Assembly: GCA_028571685.1 (NCBI GenBank)
Contig: CM053143.1
Coordinates: 154,498,329-154,562,328 of the forward strand
Source of the DNA: Heterohyrax brucei
Lineage: Eukaryota; Chordata; Mammalia; Hyracoidea; Procaviidae
Length of the DNA stretch: 64,000 bases
Direction of reading: 5' to 3'
Position numbers and translations under genes: made by a program. This document shows, piece after piece, positions 53,286-64,000 of this stretch. Position 1 is the first letter of the stretch. Each line of letters starts with the position of its first letter. The notes beneath the pieces were generated by a model. That model worked only from the letters and a program-made list of their open reading frames with translations, made no database searches and had not been told where the DNA came from.

Positions 53286-54309
53286 GGCCAATCTGTCATT
53301 TGGCTGACAGGAGACCTCTGGAGTGGTCTGGGTTGCACAGTTAAAGAGTTAGCTCGGGGTGATAGTCCAGGAAGTCTGGCCTTTTTTTAGAAATTTGCCT
53401 TTTGTTCTATCATCAATGATGTCTCTTCACTGTATCATGCTACGAACTAAATACTCACTGACTGGCGAGTATTTTTTGTGGAAGGATCCTTGAGAGACCC
53501 AGCAAGCTGCTTTCCCTAATGTCTCATCACAGCTTTCTTCACCCAGTTAAAAAACTTCTAAAAAAATCCTTTTCCTACTTCAGCTTATGTACTATTATTA
53601 GCCAGAAGACAACTCCTAAAATAGAAAACACTATACAAAGGAACTGAATTATTCCAAATTTTATAGCTGATGAAAATTTGTAATTTTGGAAGTTAACTGC
53701 TTTACTTGTACATGTAATAATCCAGGTGAGAGAAGGCAGAACCTGCGTATGTCGATTTTACAGCTAAGCGACATTTTTTTCTTTTTTTTCCTTTCTATCA
53801 TACAGCTTTCCTGCTATAATTAGCTTTCAGGTTATACAGCCTAACATTCCTCTCAAAACTGCAAAATTTATGCCTGCATTTGAACAGTTGTTAAATTCAG
53901 GGGCTCAGTGACTTCTCATGAAATTCACTGGTCGTACACTGACATCATTTTCCACAACATCTCATCAAGAGCCTGCCATCAGGTGTGGAGGGAATTTATG
54001 AGAAAGTACCCAAGGCAAACCAAATGTGGGCTCAGTTCCTCTTAGTTGACTTAGTAAGTTTTGGAGAGGAAATTATGTATTTCACTGATTGACTCAACAA
54101 AACTGTTGTGTTTGAGAACAACTTACAAGCATTAATATCATTTTTTCCACTTCCCTTTAGGACATTCAGGATCTTTTGGAAAATTCTCAGTCCCCAACTT
54201 CTGACTGATTGCTCCTTCGATCTAATTCATACCCCAGATGATTTTTTAATTTTTTAATATGAAAATGTAGATGTTTTATGCACGTCTGTGAGAAGACACT
54301 ACATCTCAG
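53286..54309. other. Non-coding, no feature recognised
   Basis: 1 kb of AT-rich sequence without recognised repeat or gene. Confidence 0.4.
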
Positions 54310-54470
54310 CAATAATCTAGTTGATTGCAGCTCACGGCAACTCCACGTACATCAAAGTAGCATGTGCTCCACAGGGTTTTCAATGGCTCATTCTTCAGAA
54401 GTAGGTCACCTGGCTTTTCCACATATTAGGTAGTAGGCACCCTGAAGCCTCACTTGTCATTTAGAAGACC
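54310..54470 (-). repeat. AfroSINE, older subtype
   Basis: Minus-oriented: 'ctagttgattgcagctcacg', 'gggttttcaatggctcattc', 'cagaagtaggtcacctggct'. The tRNA-like end is poorly preserved. Confidence 0.65.
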
Positions 54471-54605
54471 CTGAGTATACAGTGGTGAGTCAAATGGATG
54501 TGTGCTCTGCCTTCTTGGACTTTTTAGTCTAGTGGGAGAGACAAAAACTATGTAAGGAAACTAATAAATGTATAACTCGGAATATGTGATCTGATAAAAA
54601 TAAAC
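54471..54605 (+). mobile_element. L2 LINE 3' fragment
   Basis: 'tgctctgccttcttggactt', 'tttagtctagtgggagagac', 'aaactaataaatgtataact' match the L2 3' end order. Confidence 0.6.
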
Positions 54606-54888
54606 ATGTTCATACAGACAACAGCAGAGCAGAGGGGAAGGAAGGCTCTCTCAGCCCGAAGAATGAGCAGAAACAGCTATGCCCAATGGTACGGAAAAAT
54701 GTTCTTTATTCATCAGGGCGCAGCATCTACAAAGGCTTGGAGGATTCAAGAAATTGAAAGGAAGTTAATAGACGCTTTCCAAGGCAGAGCAGATAGAAAC
54801 ACTGTGGCTTCTTCCCAATTGTGGTCCAGGCTTCTGCCAGACCATCTCAACGGCCCCAGCTATCCTAACAGCAATGGATGAGAAAAAA
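54606..54888. other. Non-coding, no feature recognised
   Basis: A 91-codon plus-strand frame fills it (54606-54881) but shows no family signature; I do not call it a gene. Confidence 0.35.
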
Positions 54889-54945
54889 CAAAACCAAACC
54901 AACAGCAGTCCGGTCAATTTTGACCTATAATGACCCTATAGGCAG
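54889..54945 (-). repeat. AfroSINE, only the 3' end
   Basis: About 50 bases: 'aaacaaaaccaaaccaacag' and 'gtcaattttgacctataatg'. 'ggatgaga' occurs on both sides, so it seems to be a genuine, strongly 5'-truncated insertion. Confidence 0.75.
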
Positions 54946-55415
54946 GAAAGGATGAGAGAGCTCAGGAAATGTAACTTCCTGGGGCACAGGGCAAAGCAGG
55001 GAATAGTAGGAAGTGGGACTGAGAGCAAATAGGTAACTTAATCAGCACCCCTGTGATTCTTCCTCACCCTGCCACCAGAGTGTTCCTTCTACAATGTAGA
55101 TCTGTAGAATCCCTGGTGAAAAGGGGAAAAAGAGGAACAACGTTTTAAATTTTCATGGAAACCAAGCTTTCTGGAGCCACTGGGGTTAAGTGAACCCATA
55201 GAGGTGTTGCTTCAAGACAACCTTTCAGCTTTAAACCAAAAATAAAGCCTTCTTTGAACCAAGTAGTTTATTTAGTAAAGAAATGTCTGCCTTGAGTATT
55301 GTGCTCTCTTAAAGAACTGTGTATACAGGATCAAACTGACAACAGCAACTCACAAGGAAGCTTGGAAGGCGATGAATCTATCTTACTGGGAGAGGAAGAA
55401 TCTAGAAAAGGAGCG
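54946..55415. other. Non-coding, no feature recognised
   Basis: Nothing recognised up to the LTR. Confidence 0.4.
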
Positions 55416-55898
55416 AGTCATGAATTAAATTGTGTTCCCCCTAAATATGCATCAGCTTGGTGAGCCCATGATTTCCAGTGTTGTGTGACTGTCCACTATT
55501 TTATGTGATTTCCCTATGTGTTGCATAGCCTATCACTATGATGAAATTACATAGATATGTCATATTGATGAGATATACAAGATTAGATAGTATTTTAAGC
55601 CAATTTCTTTGAGATATATATAAAAAAGAAAAGCTAGCAGAGAGACATGGGGACCTCATACCACCAAAAAAAGTGGTGCTGGGAGCAGAGCATGTCCTTT
55701 GGACCTGAGGTTACTGCACTGAGATACTTGCAGACCAAGGATCTAGCTCTGCAACTGACAGAGAGAAAAAGCCTTCCTCTGGAGCCGGTGCCTGGACTCA
55801 GGCTTTTAACTTACTTAACTGGGAAAGAGGAAATTTCTCTTTGCTAAAATCATTCACTTGTGGTATTGCTGTTACAGCAGCACCAGATGTCTCAGAGA
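55416..55898 (+). mobile_element. Solo LTR, diverged
   Basis: TGTCATGG family: 'gtcatgaattaaattgtgtt' at the start (first base changed), 'gctgttacagcagcaccaga' at the end. 'tatatataaaaaagaaaagc' near 55615 is the TATA-like region. Confidence 0.8.
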
Positions 55899-56030
55899 GT
55901 AAGAATGGTTGGACAACTTGAAGACTGTAGTGAGCGTCACTGAATTGTACATGCAGAAATTGTTGAACTGGTTTGTTTTCTGTGCATATTCTCACCAATT
56001 ATAAAAAATAAAATAAAAAGCAGGTCTCAC
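55899..56030 (+). mobile_element. L1 LINE 3' tail
   Basis: 'gcgtcactgaattgtacatg', 'cagaaattgttgaactggtt', then 'aaataaaataaaaag'; a typical old L1 3' terminus. Confidence 0.6.
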
Positions 56031-56300
56031 ACTGTTGTTCTCAGCTCCCCTAGATATAGTTAGAACAGCTCCTCATGATCTACAGTATAAGGAACAAACT
56101 GCAGGAATTAAAAAAAAATGGTAATACAAATATCTTTTAAAAGTGCTGAAGAGGACCTGAGACCATCACCCCAGATCATGCCCGAGACCATGAGAAGACC
56201 CTGACACCAGCAGTGAGCACCTGAAGCTCTTCCCTTCAGGAATGTTTCCCGGTGTTATCACAAGAATAAAAACCCCCAAAATATTCATGTGCAGATTTGA
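56031..56300. other. Non-coding, no feature recognised
   Basis: Nothing recognised. Confidence 0.4.
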
Positions 56301-56420
56301 ATCAGAACTGAGGCTTTTCAAGGCACTTTCACAAACATCATCTCATTTCCTTCTCAGAACAATAGCTAGGAAAGATATTACTATTCCTCACTAATTGTTA
56401 TTTAGTGAGGGAGGAAAGAA
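56301..56420 (-). mobile_element. MIR-type fragment
   Basis: 'ggcactttcacaaacatcat', 'ctcatttccttctcagaaca' and 'gatattactattcctcacta' follow the reverse MIR pattern; a 9-bp hairpin ('cctcactaa' / 'ttagtgagg') lies at its end. Confidence 0.45.
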
Positions 56421-56711
56421 GGCCACTAGAGGAAAGGAGGTGACAGGAAGGTGAACTGATAGGCGCAGGAATTCAAAGCTGGCCAGTGACAGGGTTGTCT
56501 CTAGAACCTGGGACACCTTACTCCTGGTGAAAGGTTAATTACACAGACTCAGGGGCCCAATCCTGGAGTCTCAAACATTTTAAAGTCCTTGAAATCAGGA
56601 GTAGGAGTCTACAGGGGCATTTTCATGCAGAAAATATTGATTAGAAATTACACATTCAGTTTGTATGCTAATTTAAATGCGAGGCTAATTGTTTTTCACT
56701 GCACATACTTA
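56421..56711. other. Non-coding, no feature recognised
   Basis: Nothing recognised. Confidence 0.4.
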
Positions 56712-56922
56712 AAAAAAACAGTCACCATTGAGTCATTTCCAATTTATGGTGACCACATGTGTGTCAGAGTAGAACTATACGCCGCAGGGTTTTCAGTGGC
56801 TGATTTTTCAGAACGAACTCACCAGACCTTTCTTCCGAGTTTCCTCTGGGTGGACTTGAACTTCAATATCTTCAGTTAGCAAATGAGAGCATTAATCATC
56901 TGCATTACCTAGAGACTCCATT
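56712..56922 (-). repeat. AfroSINE, older subtype
   Basis: Minus-oriented: 'cagtcaccattgagtcattt', 'gggttttcagtggctgattt', 'gagtttcctctgggtggact', ending 'ctgcattacctagagactcc'. Confidence 0.77.
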
Positions 56923-56950
56923 GTGTGTGTATGTGTCTACACCACTACTT

Positions 56951-56986
56951 AGGAAGCCAGCCAGCCAAGTGCCGTCGAGTCGGAAA
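56951..56986 (-). repeat. Very short SINE 3' tail
   Basis: 'aagccagccagccaagtgcc' and 'gtcgagtcgg' are the reversed end of the GGCT-tailed AfroSINE subfamily; nothing else of the SINE is present. Confidence 0.65.
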
Positions 56987-57430
56987 CTGACACATTATAA
57001 AGAACATAAATGTCCAGTGAGAGTTGTTGTCGTGTGCTGGTTGGCTGATTCCAATTCACAGTGATGAGGTGTGATGGAGTAGAACTGATCTGTAAAGTTT
57101 CCTAGACTGTAATCACTCCTGAATGAGCTCTCCAGGTCTTTTCTCCTGCAGAGCAGCTGGTGAGTGTCAATCACCGCCCTCTGGCTGAGCAGCAAGTGCT
57201 TAACTGTTGTGCCACAGGCGCTGCCCAACAACAGAAAACTAGTTACATAATCCATGGTACCTTTCCACAGTGGAATATTACACGGCCTTTGTAAATGACG
57301 GTGTAGAAGAAAATGGCAGTGTAACAATGTTAAGAAGTAAAAGTGAGCTACAGAACTTTATATTAAAAAAATCATGTATATCAGGTTGTTAGTACTATTT
57401 GTGAGTACTATAATTAGGGATGATTAATTT
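56987..57430 (+). mobile_element. L1-type LINE 3' fragment split by a SINE
   Basis: 56987-57018 ('aacataaatgtccagtgaga') and 57227-57430 ('caacagaaaactagttacat', 'ccacagtggaatattacacg') follow the old L1 3' UTR order. Confidence 0.6.
57019..57226 (-). repeat. AfroSINE, older subtype
   Basis: Minus-oriented: 'gttgttgtcgtgtgctggtt', 'gctctccaggtcttttctcc', 'agtgcttaactgttgtgcca'. Confidence 0.8.
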
Positions 57431-57480
57431 TTTTGTCTATTATGTATTTCCTGAAGTTTCTAGAATTGGATTTTGCTTGT

Positions 57481-57495
57481 CTTTTAAAAAGAATT
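57481..57495. repeat. Target-site duplication, left copy
   Basis: 'cttttaaaaagaatt'; the right copy at 57659-57672 lacks one T. Confidence 0.92.
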
Positions 57496-57658
57496 GATCC
57501 CCAGAGTATTCAAGGAGTGCCTGGTGGATACGAACTCCCAGCCTTGTGGTTAGCAGCGGTAGCACTTAACCCACTGCACCACCATACTCTGGGGGTCGGT
57601 CCTACTCTGGCCCCTAGGATCGTCATGAGTCGGATCCGACTCAACGGCCCTTGGCTGG
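57496..57658. repeat. AfroSINE with inverted 5' half (twin priming)
   Basis: 57496-57583 is the tRNA-like 5' half in reverse ('aaggagtgcctggtggatac', 'agcacttaacccactgcacc'). 57584-57658 is the 3' half forward ('ggatcgtcatgagtcggatc', 'cgactcaacggcccttggct'). A 14-base stretch at the joint is present in both, inverted (57496-57509 and 57584-57597). A single duplication flanks the whole unit, so it came in as one insertion. Confidence 0.9.
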
Positions 57659-57704
57659 CTTTAAAAAGAATTAAAATGCATCTATTAATGATATGGTATT
57701 GCTA

Positions 57705-58925
57705 GACAATTCTGAGTCAGATTTATTAAGGTATCTTCTTGTATATACAGAAAAATATACACTTTTTAGGTGTACAGTCCTATAAGTTTATATGGATTTG
57801 AAACCCCCAACACACTCAAGATACAGAGCATTGTCATCTCCTCCCTAAAATTCCCTTGACCCACTTTCTAATCAGTTCCCTTCCACCACCCCAAGATCTT
57901 GGCAATCTTTCTTTTATTATCTGTGCCTGTCATTTTGCCTTTTCCAGACTGTTATCAAAATGGAATCATCGAACATAGTCTTTGGAGTCTGGCTTCTTCA
58001 AGGTAACATGAAACTTTTGAAATTAATCCATGCTGTTGCCTGAACCAATGTTTCATGGTATGGATATTCCACAATTTGTACATACATTCATGAAATGATG
58101 GACATTTTTGATGATTATGAATAAAGCTGCTATACATATTCTTGTATAGGGTTGAGTGCAGACATAGACTTTCATTTTACAGTTATTTCATAATTACCTA
58201 AGAGGGGCCTTGCTGGCTCCCGTGGTAAGTCCTGGCTCGCCTTAGAAAGGAGCAGCCAGCGTTTGCTGAAGTGGCCGTTTTGTGGCCAGGTGTCGTGCAG
58301 CGTCCTCAGTGATCGGGGTTGCCAGGGTCGCTGTTGTTTTTTTCTGGTTTTTGTTTCTTGTTTTGTAAATCATTCTGATGGATATGTGCTGTTACCTTGT
58401 GATTTTAATTTCCATTTCCTTCATGATTAACATTGTACACATTTTCACGTGTTTCTTTACATCTCTTTTTTTTTTTTTATCAGTGAAGTTATTTCAAATC
58501 TTTTGCCCAGTTTTGGGAGGAGTATTTGTTGGCTCATGACTGAGTTATAAGAGTTCTTTGTTTATCCTAGATACAAGTCCTTTATCAAATATGCAACTTG
58601 TAAATATTTCCTCCCAGTCTGTGGCTCATCTCTTGTGTCTTTTGAAGATTGATGAAGTCCAACTGATTCACTTTTTCTTTCATGAATTGTGATTTTGATG
58701 CTCAGATTCACAAACATTTTCTCCTAGAAGTTTCACATCTTTAGGCTTTACCTTTTAGTCTTTAATCAGATACGTGTTTGCAAGTAGTTTTGCCCAAAGT
58801 ATGACTTGCTTTTCCATTTTTATCTTAACTCTTGAAGAAAAAAAGTTTTTAATTCTGATGAAATTATACTTACCAATTTTTACATTTTATGTAGGCTCTC
58901 TTATTTTTACAAATTCAGAGGAACT
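57705..58925 (-). mobile_element. L1M-type LINE 3' end, about 1.2 kb
   Basis: Reversed old L1: 'ttttaggtgtacagtcctat', 'aacatagtctttggagtctg', 'gattatgaataaagctgcta', 'tcatgactgagttataagag', 'gtgtcttttgaagattgatg'. It includes the end of ORF2 but no open frame. Confidence 0.75.
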
Positions 58926-58984
58926 TTTTTTCCCATTCTCTTTGTCCCTCTTCCTTTCTCTTTTCCTTCTCTTCCTTAGCAAAG

Positions 58985-59135
58985 AAACCCTGGTGGTGTA
59001 GTGGTGAAGTGCTACGGCTGCTAACCCAAAGGTTGACAGTTCAGATCTACCAGGTGCTCCCTGGAAACTCTGTGGGGCAGTTCTGTTCTGTCCTATAGGG
59101 TCGCTATAAGTAGGAATCCACTCAACGATAACCAG
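58985..59135 (+). repeat. AfroSINE, perfect 9-bp duplication
   Basis: Plus-oriented: 'aaaccctggtggtgtagtgg', 'cagatctaccaggtgctccc', 'taggaatccactcaacgata'. 'ttagcaaag' at 58976-58984 and 59136-59144. Confidence 0.96.
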
Positions 59136-59144
59136 TTAGCAAAG

Positions 59145-60142
59145 GAAGGCCTGAGAGGCATGCAGAGAATGATGTGAGATAAGGTCTGTTTGGGTCCAGC
59201 ATCTCCTGAGGGTTTCTGCACACTGTGGTCCCGAGGGTCCGAGTCAGAAGCAGACAGAGACAAAGAGGCAAAGCCAGTGAATGAAATCACAGAAAGACAG
59301 AAACCAGAACTGTGCTTACATGGATTATGAAACCCACAATCTTCAAAAGTGAGATAAGCATGAATTTTCCCCTTGTGTCTGTAAAATAAGAGCTGTTCTA
59401 TGAATATAAATAAGTTCCCTGCTACTTCGTTTCAAAGGATAGACTTTACCACTTTCAATCCAAAACTTGGGCTATTAGTTGAAACCTTGGTTAGTGTAAT
59501 CCAGTTTCTGGAATAAGGCAGTGTTTGAACAGGTATCTGACAGCGCGGATCAAATGAGGCCAGTGTCTTAAGAAGTGTTTTATGACTTGCAAGGGTCCTG
59601 AGGTGTCAGACTGATCACGTTAAATTTATATAGTGAGTGAAGAACCAATTAAAACCCATGAAAAGCATAACATACCTAAACAAAAATACTTGAGATTCAT
59701 AATGAACTGGCTTAGAGAGAAAAATTAGTATCTTTTAACACCCCTTATCCTTATGATATCCTTCAAAGAGAAAAATCTGAAGTCAAACATAAGTTTTCAT
59801 AGTACTCCTAAGTCAGAAATCATGATATCCTCTCTTTCTATTCAACTTTGGCTTCAACTTGAGGTTAGAAAAAACAGCAAGTTCCTTTCAAATTTTTTTT
59901 CCATTCCCCATGTGTGAACAGAAACTACCTCAGGACCCTGGAAAAAAAATAAATCAAGACACTGCAGTGCTCAGAGGAAATGAATCATTTTCTGAGCACT
60001 AGTTTCATAACATTAAATAAGAACCTTCTACTCAACAGGCTCCATACCTGTTGATCCCTAGAAAAAAAGAGTCAAAAGAATGGAGGAGGGGAAGGCTCGG
60101 TGTTATCTAACACATGCACCAAATCAATAGCATGTACCATAG
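59145..60142. other. Non-coding, no feature recognised
   Basis: 1 kb without recognised gene or repeat. Confidence 0.4.
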
Positions 60143-60506
60143 TGTCTTAGAGGTGCTGTAACAAAAATACCGTAAGTGGGAAACTTTAAGGAACAGAAAT
60201 TTCTTTCTCACAGTTCTAGAGTATAAAAATCCCAATCAGCACCTTAGTCATGATGCTTCCTTCCTTGTAGGTAGTCTTGGCATTCCATTTCTTGGTTCTT
60301 TGGCTTGAAGATGATCCTCATATGGCATCTCTCTTCTCCATGTGTGTGTATGTGTGCACACACGTGCATGCATGTATGCACACACACCTATGCTGCTCTT
60401 TATGTAACTCAGAATGATTAGGTTTAGCATGCACCCCACATTGGTATGGCTGAAAATGATTGATCATTCACATCACAGTAGATTACACCAAGGAATGATT
60501 CTGTTA

Positions 60507-62413
60507 TGTTAGATGCTGAACAGAAGTGGCTAAAGAAGACCAAGTTATTATGATGACATGGGCAAAGACCTAGAGTTAGAAAACCGAAAGGGAAACACAC
60601 TCTTGGCATTTCTCAAGCTGAAAGAACTAAAGAAAATTCTCAAATCCTGAGCTGCAATTTTGCAGGATTCTTAAGGGCACAATACGTCAAAAGATGGAAG
60701 GAATACACTCACTCACTGTACCAAAAAGAAGGGGTCAATATTCAACCATTTCAGGAGGTCTCATATCAAAAGCTGATGGCACTGAAGGAGTAAGTCCAAG
60801 CTGCACTGAAGGCACTGGTGAAAAACAAGGATTCAGCCACTGAAGGAATACCAACTGAGATGTTTCAACAGATGGGTGCAAGGTTGGAGGTTGGAAGCAC
60901 TCACTTGTCTATATGCCAAGAAATTTGGGAGATGGGTCCCTGACTAATCAACTAGGACAGATCCATATTTGCGCTCATTCTGAAGAAGGGCATTCTAACA
61001 GAAGTCAGAAATTATCAAACATATCACACACAACTAAAAGTTTACTAAAGATCATTCAGAAATGATTGTTGCAGTACCTCAACTGAGAACTCCTGGAAAT
61101 TGGAGTCAGATTCAAAAGAGAATGTGGAATGACAGATGTCCTGCTGATCTCACACGGATCCAGACTAAAAGTAGAGGATATAAAAAGGTGTTAACCTGTG
61201 TTCTATCAACTATGAGAAGAAACTGGACTGTGTGTTCTTGTTGTTGTTGTTGTGTGCCATTGAGTCAATTCCAATTCATAATGACTCTCCAGAACAGGGA
61301 AGAATTGCCGCATAGAGTTTCCAAGAACCAGCTGGTGAGTCTGAACTGTCAGCCTTTAGGTTAGAAGCCATGGCTCATAGCCATTAAGCCACACCAGGTT
61401 GTGTGGATCATAACAAATTCTGGATAACATCACAAAGAATGGGAATTCCAGAACACTTAATCATGCTTATGTGGAACCTGTACATAGACTAACAGAGATA
61501 CACAGACTGTACATAGACTAAGGAGATACTGAGTGGTTCAATACCAGGAAGGATGTGCATCAGGATTGTATCCTTTCACCTTACTTATTCAATCTGTATG
61601 CAGAGCAAATAATCTGGGAAGCTGGACTATATGAAGAACAGGGCATCAGGATTGAAGGAAGACTCATTCACAACAAGCAACATGCAGACAACCTTGCTTA
61701 CTGAAAACGAAGAGGACTTGAAGCATTTAATGATGCAGAGCAAAGACTACAGCTCTCAATATGGATTGTACTTCAACACAAAGAAAACAAAAATCCTCAC
61801 AAGTGGACCACTATACCATATATAACAAATGGAGAAAATACCGAAGATGTCAAGAATTTCATTTTACTTAGATCTGAAATCAGTGTTCATGGTAGCAGCA
61901 GTTAAGAAATCAAGTGATGTACCATACTGGTCAAATCTGCTGTGAAAGATCTCTTTAAATGTTAAAATGTTAAGATGTCACTTTGAGGACTAACATGTTC
62001 CTGACCCAAGCCATGACATTCTCAATCATGTCCTATGTATATGAAAGCTGGACAATGAATACGGAAGACCTAAGAACTGACTCCTCTGACACACAAAGTA
62101 GGCAAAGACTACTGAATCTTCCATGGGCTGCCAGAAGAATAAACTGAGCTGCCTGGAAGAAGTATAGCCAGAGTGCTCCTTAGAAGCAAAGATTGAGAAA
62201 CTTCTCACAAACTTTGGATAAGTGATTTGAAGGGATTAGTTCCTAGAGAAAGACATCATGCTTGATAAAGTAAACAGTGAAAAAGGAAAGACCCTTGATG
62301 AGACGGATTGGCAATGACGGTGAAGGTGGAGCAGGAGTCAGCAGTGTCTCGCCTTGTAGTCGATGGAGTTATCCAAAGTCAGAACTGACTTGATGGCACC
62401 TCACAACAACAAC
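60507..62413 (+). pseudogene. RTE-class LINE, reverse transcriptase and 3' end, decayed
   Basis: Starts just before the reverse transcriptase ('gatgacatgggcaaagacct', 'catttctcaagctgaaagaa'). It runs through fingers ('ccaactgagatgtttcaaca'), palm ('ggattgtatcctttcacctt') and thumb (61631-61825: 'KDYSSQYGLYFNTKKTKILT') to the ACAACA end at about 62412. The palm is split by a SINE at 61236-61397. Many stops and frameshifts; no endonuclease. More diverged than the copy at 51263. Confidence 0.85.
61236..61397 (-). repeat. AfroSINE in RTE
   Basis: Minus-oriented: 'ttgttgttgttgttgtgtgc', 'cattgagtcaattccaattc', 'gccattaagccacaccaggt'. RTE has 'ctgtgtg' before and 'tgtgtgg' after it. Confidence 0.9.
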
Positions 62414-62520
62414 ATATTAAGTGCAAGGTAATTACAATACAATGGATTATACCCACCAAGTATAAGTGTTAGGTTTGCCACATGTATTTTGTGCAGGGAT
62501 ACAATTCAATCCATAATACA

Positions 62521-63108
62521 TGATTTGCTATCTGTCTCTCCAAGACAGACTCTGAAATAACGTGATACATAGCAATTCACATTTCTTCTGAATATCCAGA
62601 ACAAAGAAACCCTCAGACCAGACATAAGCTGAATAAACAGCTACAGGGAAGGGTCCAGGGCTTTATGATGAGGCCTCTTTATGGAATCTTTATGACATGA
62701 CCTCATCTGTTTTTGTAGGATGAAGACCCATCTAAGCTCCCCCCAAACTCCTACTGTCTTCCCAGCTGTCATCTGGCATTTACTGCCTGACTTTAGTTAG
62801 CTGTCCTCATGGAAATACCTTTTGTCTCTTGGCTAAATCGTAAGTTTTCTGTGGGCAGGAACACTCACAGTACAGCACAGTGAAGTCTTGTATACAACTG
62901 GAAAGCAACAAGTTTACTGATCAATATTTATTGTTATAAACACTAAGGTCACACATAGATTTTAGAAAGTGTTTCAAATGACTGAAATATTTTCAGTCAA
63001 CAATACTTAGAATAACAATACAAAATATTTGGACTCTTTCCAAAATAGGTGTTTGTTTTTTCACCTGGAACTGTTCGGTTTCAGTGCATTTTGCAATGCT
63101 GTTTGTTG
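62521..63108. other. Non-coding, no feature recognised
   Basis: Nothing recognised. Confidence 0.4.
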
Positions 63109-63109
63109 T

Positions 63110-63254
63110 GTGCCCCCATAGGACTTCCCAGGAGCCTGGTGAATTCACACTGCCAACATTTGGGTAGTAACAGCCAGGGGCTCCTCCAAAACTCTATGGA
63201 GTAGTTCTACTCTGTCCTACAGGTTGTTATGAGTCAGAATTGACTCTACAACAG
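63110..63254. repeat. AfroSINE with inverted 5' part
   Basis: 63113-63176 is reverse ('cccaggagcctggtgaattc', 'acactgccaacatttgggta'); 63177-63254 is forward ('actctatggagtagttctac', 'tgagtcagaattgactctac'). About 23 bases around the joint occur in both. The right flank is an LTR, so no duplication can be shown. Confidence 0.7.
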
Positions 63255-63815
63255 TGGGTTTAGTCATCTAGTGTTGATATAACAGAAATACCACACGTGG
63301 ATGGCTTTAACAAAGAAAAACTTATTCTGTGGTCTACAAAACCAAATTCAAGGTGTTGACTCCAGGGGAAGGCTTTCTCTCTCTGCCAGCTCAGGAGGAA
63401 GTTTCTTGTGATGCATCAGTCTTCCCTTGGTCTGAGAGCTTCTCTTTGCAGGAACCTTGAGTCCAAAAAAGGTTCGCTGTTCCTGTTGCTGCTTTCATGG
63501 TGGTACAAGGTCCCCCACTCTCTGCTTGCTTCTCTTTCCTTTTATCTCTTGTAAGATAAGAGAAAAAAAGGTGATGCAAGCTATATCCCAGGGAAGCTCT
63601 CTTTACATTGGAGCAGGGAGGTGACCTTAGAAAGGGTGTTCCAGTTCTACTTTAATCCTCTTTAACAAATTCCAGTCTTGCCCCATTAGTCACAGGCAAA
63701 GATCAGGATTTACAACACAGTAAAGTCACAGAATGGAGGACAACCACAAAACACTTGGAATCATGACCCAGCTAAATTGCCACATTTTAGGGGAGACATA
63801 ATTCAGCCCATGACA
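63255..63815 (-). mobile_element. Solo LTR
   Basis: Inverted TGTCATGG family: 'tagtcatctagtgttgatat', 'ggatggctttaacaaagaaa', ending 'cataattcagcccatgaca'. acag occurs directly on both sides (63251-63254, 63816-63819). It inserted in the end of the SINE before it. Confidence 0.88.
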
Positions 63816-63927
63816 ACAGGTCATCCCAAAAGTAAGTGGCTCTGACAGTTAGAGGCTTGTGTCAAAATTTTTACAGTAACAGAACTAGTATTTTTATCTT
63901 CTTTTGAGTCACTTTGTCACAAATGAA

Positions 63928-64000
63928 ATCCTGGTGGGTGTCGTGGTTAAGAGCTACAGCTGCTAAACAAATGATCAGTGGTCAGTGGTTTGAATCCACC
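63928..64000 (+). repeat. AfroSINE, cut by the window end
   Basis: First 70 bases: 'gaaatcctggtgggtgtcgt', 'ggttaagagctacagctgct', 'gtggtttgaatccacc'. Confidence 0.85.

Larger units (their letters stand above)
60143..62520 (-). mobile_element. MaLR/ERVL-like LTR split by an RTE
   Basis: Left part 60143-60506: 'agtgtcttagaggtgctgta', 'tttctcacagttctagagta', 'cttcttccttgtaggtagt'-like region and a GT/CA-rich insert near 60340-60388. Right part 62416-62520: 'ggtttgccacatgtattttg', 'gggatacaattcaatccata'. They join into one reversed LTR of a family related to the TGTCATGG LTRs. Confidence 0.6.

Noticed and set aside
54606..54881. 91-codon plus-strand frame
   Set aside because: No recognisable domain, codon pattern or neighbouring exon signals.
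60248..60439. Frame spanning a GT/CA repeat (Cys/His-rich translation)
   Set aside because: The composition comes from the CA/GT simple repeat inside an LTR.

Overview
The window looks like mammalian nuclear DNA, from an afrotherian and most likely an elephant-like paenungulate. The reason is its repeat content. More than fifty copies of a tRNA-derived SINE of the AfroSINE type are present. So are eight pieces of an RTE-class LINE ending in (ACA)n with the GAGTCGGAACCGACT-type tail shared by that SINE, plus L1 3' ends and a TGT...ACA solo-LTR family that I recognise from elephant sequence. Family names come from memory of repeat consensus sequences, not from a search.

No intact cellular gene, rRNA, functional tRNA or CRISPR array is visible. 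Almost all long reading frames are remnants of retrotransposons or antisense shadows of them. The coding remnants worth naming are ORF1 and ORF2 of a full-length but broken L1 (minus strand, 9224-17218), endonuclease and reverse transcriptase pieces of RTE elements (23741-25935 minus, 36105-38740 minus, 51263-53103 plus, 60507-62413 plus, and shorter ones), and a C-terminal mariner transposase frame (29513-29806).

Layout: 1-9200 holds AfroSINEs, an RTE piece, a solo LTR, a MaLR-type endogenous retrovirus piece, palindromic MITEs and a long L2-like segment. 9224-17218 is the complete L1 with a 23-bp target-site duplication, a tandem-monomer 5' UTR and a solo LTR in its 3' UTR. 17.3-23.2 kb is SINE-dense and includes an unexplained stretch (19.1-20.7 kb) with a possible decayed reading frame. 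23.2-30.8 kb has an LTR joined to an internally deleted RTE, more SINEs, a mariner-interrupted RTE and a clean solo LTR. 31-45 kb is dominated by nested insertions (a palindromic MITE split by two SINEs, an L1 3' end holding three SINEs and an LTR). 45-64 kb has solo LTRs, two RTE copies each inside an older repeat, L1 3' ends, and two SINE copies with inverted 5' halves.

The biology here is a layered record of retrotransposition. RTE-encoded machinery probably moved the AfroSINEs, since they share a 3' end. The most notable structures are the L1 promoter monomers, the mariner with inverted ends, the 5'-inverted SINEs, the palindromic MITE family, and two local template-like duplications (75 bp and 28 bp). 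I saw no evidence of a new functional gene system.
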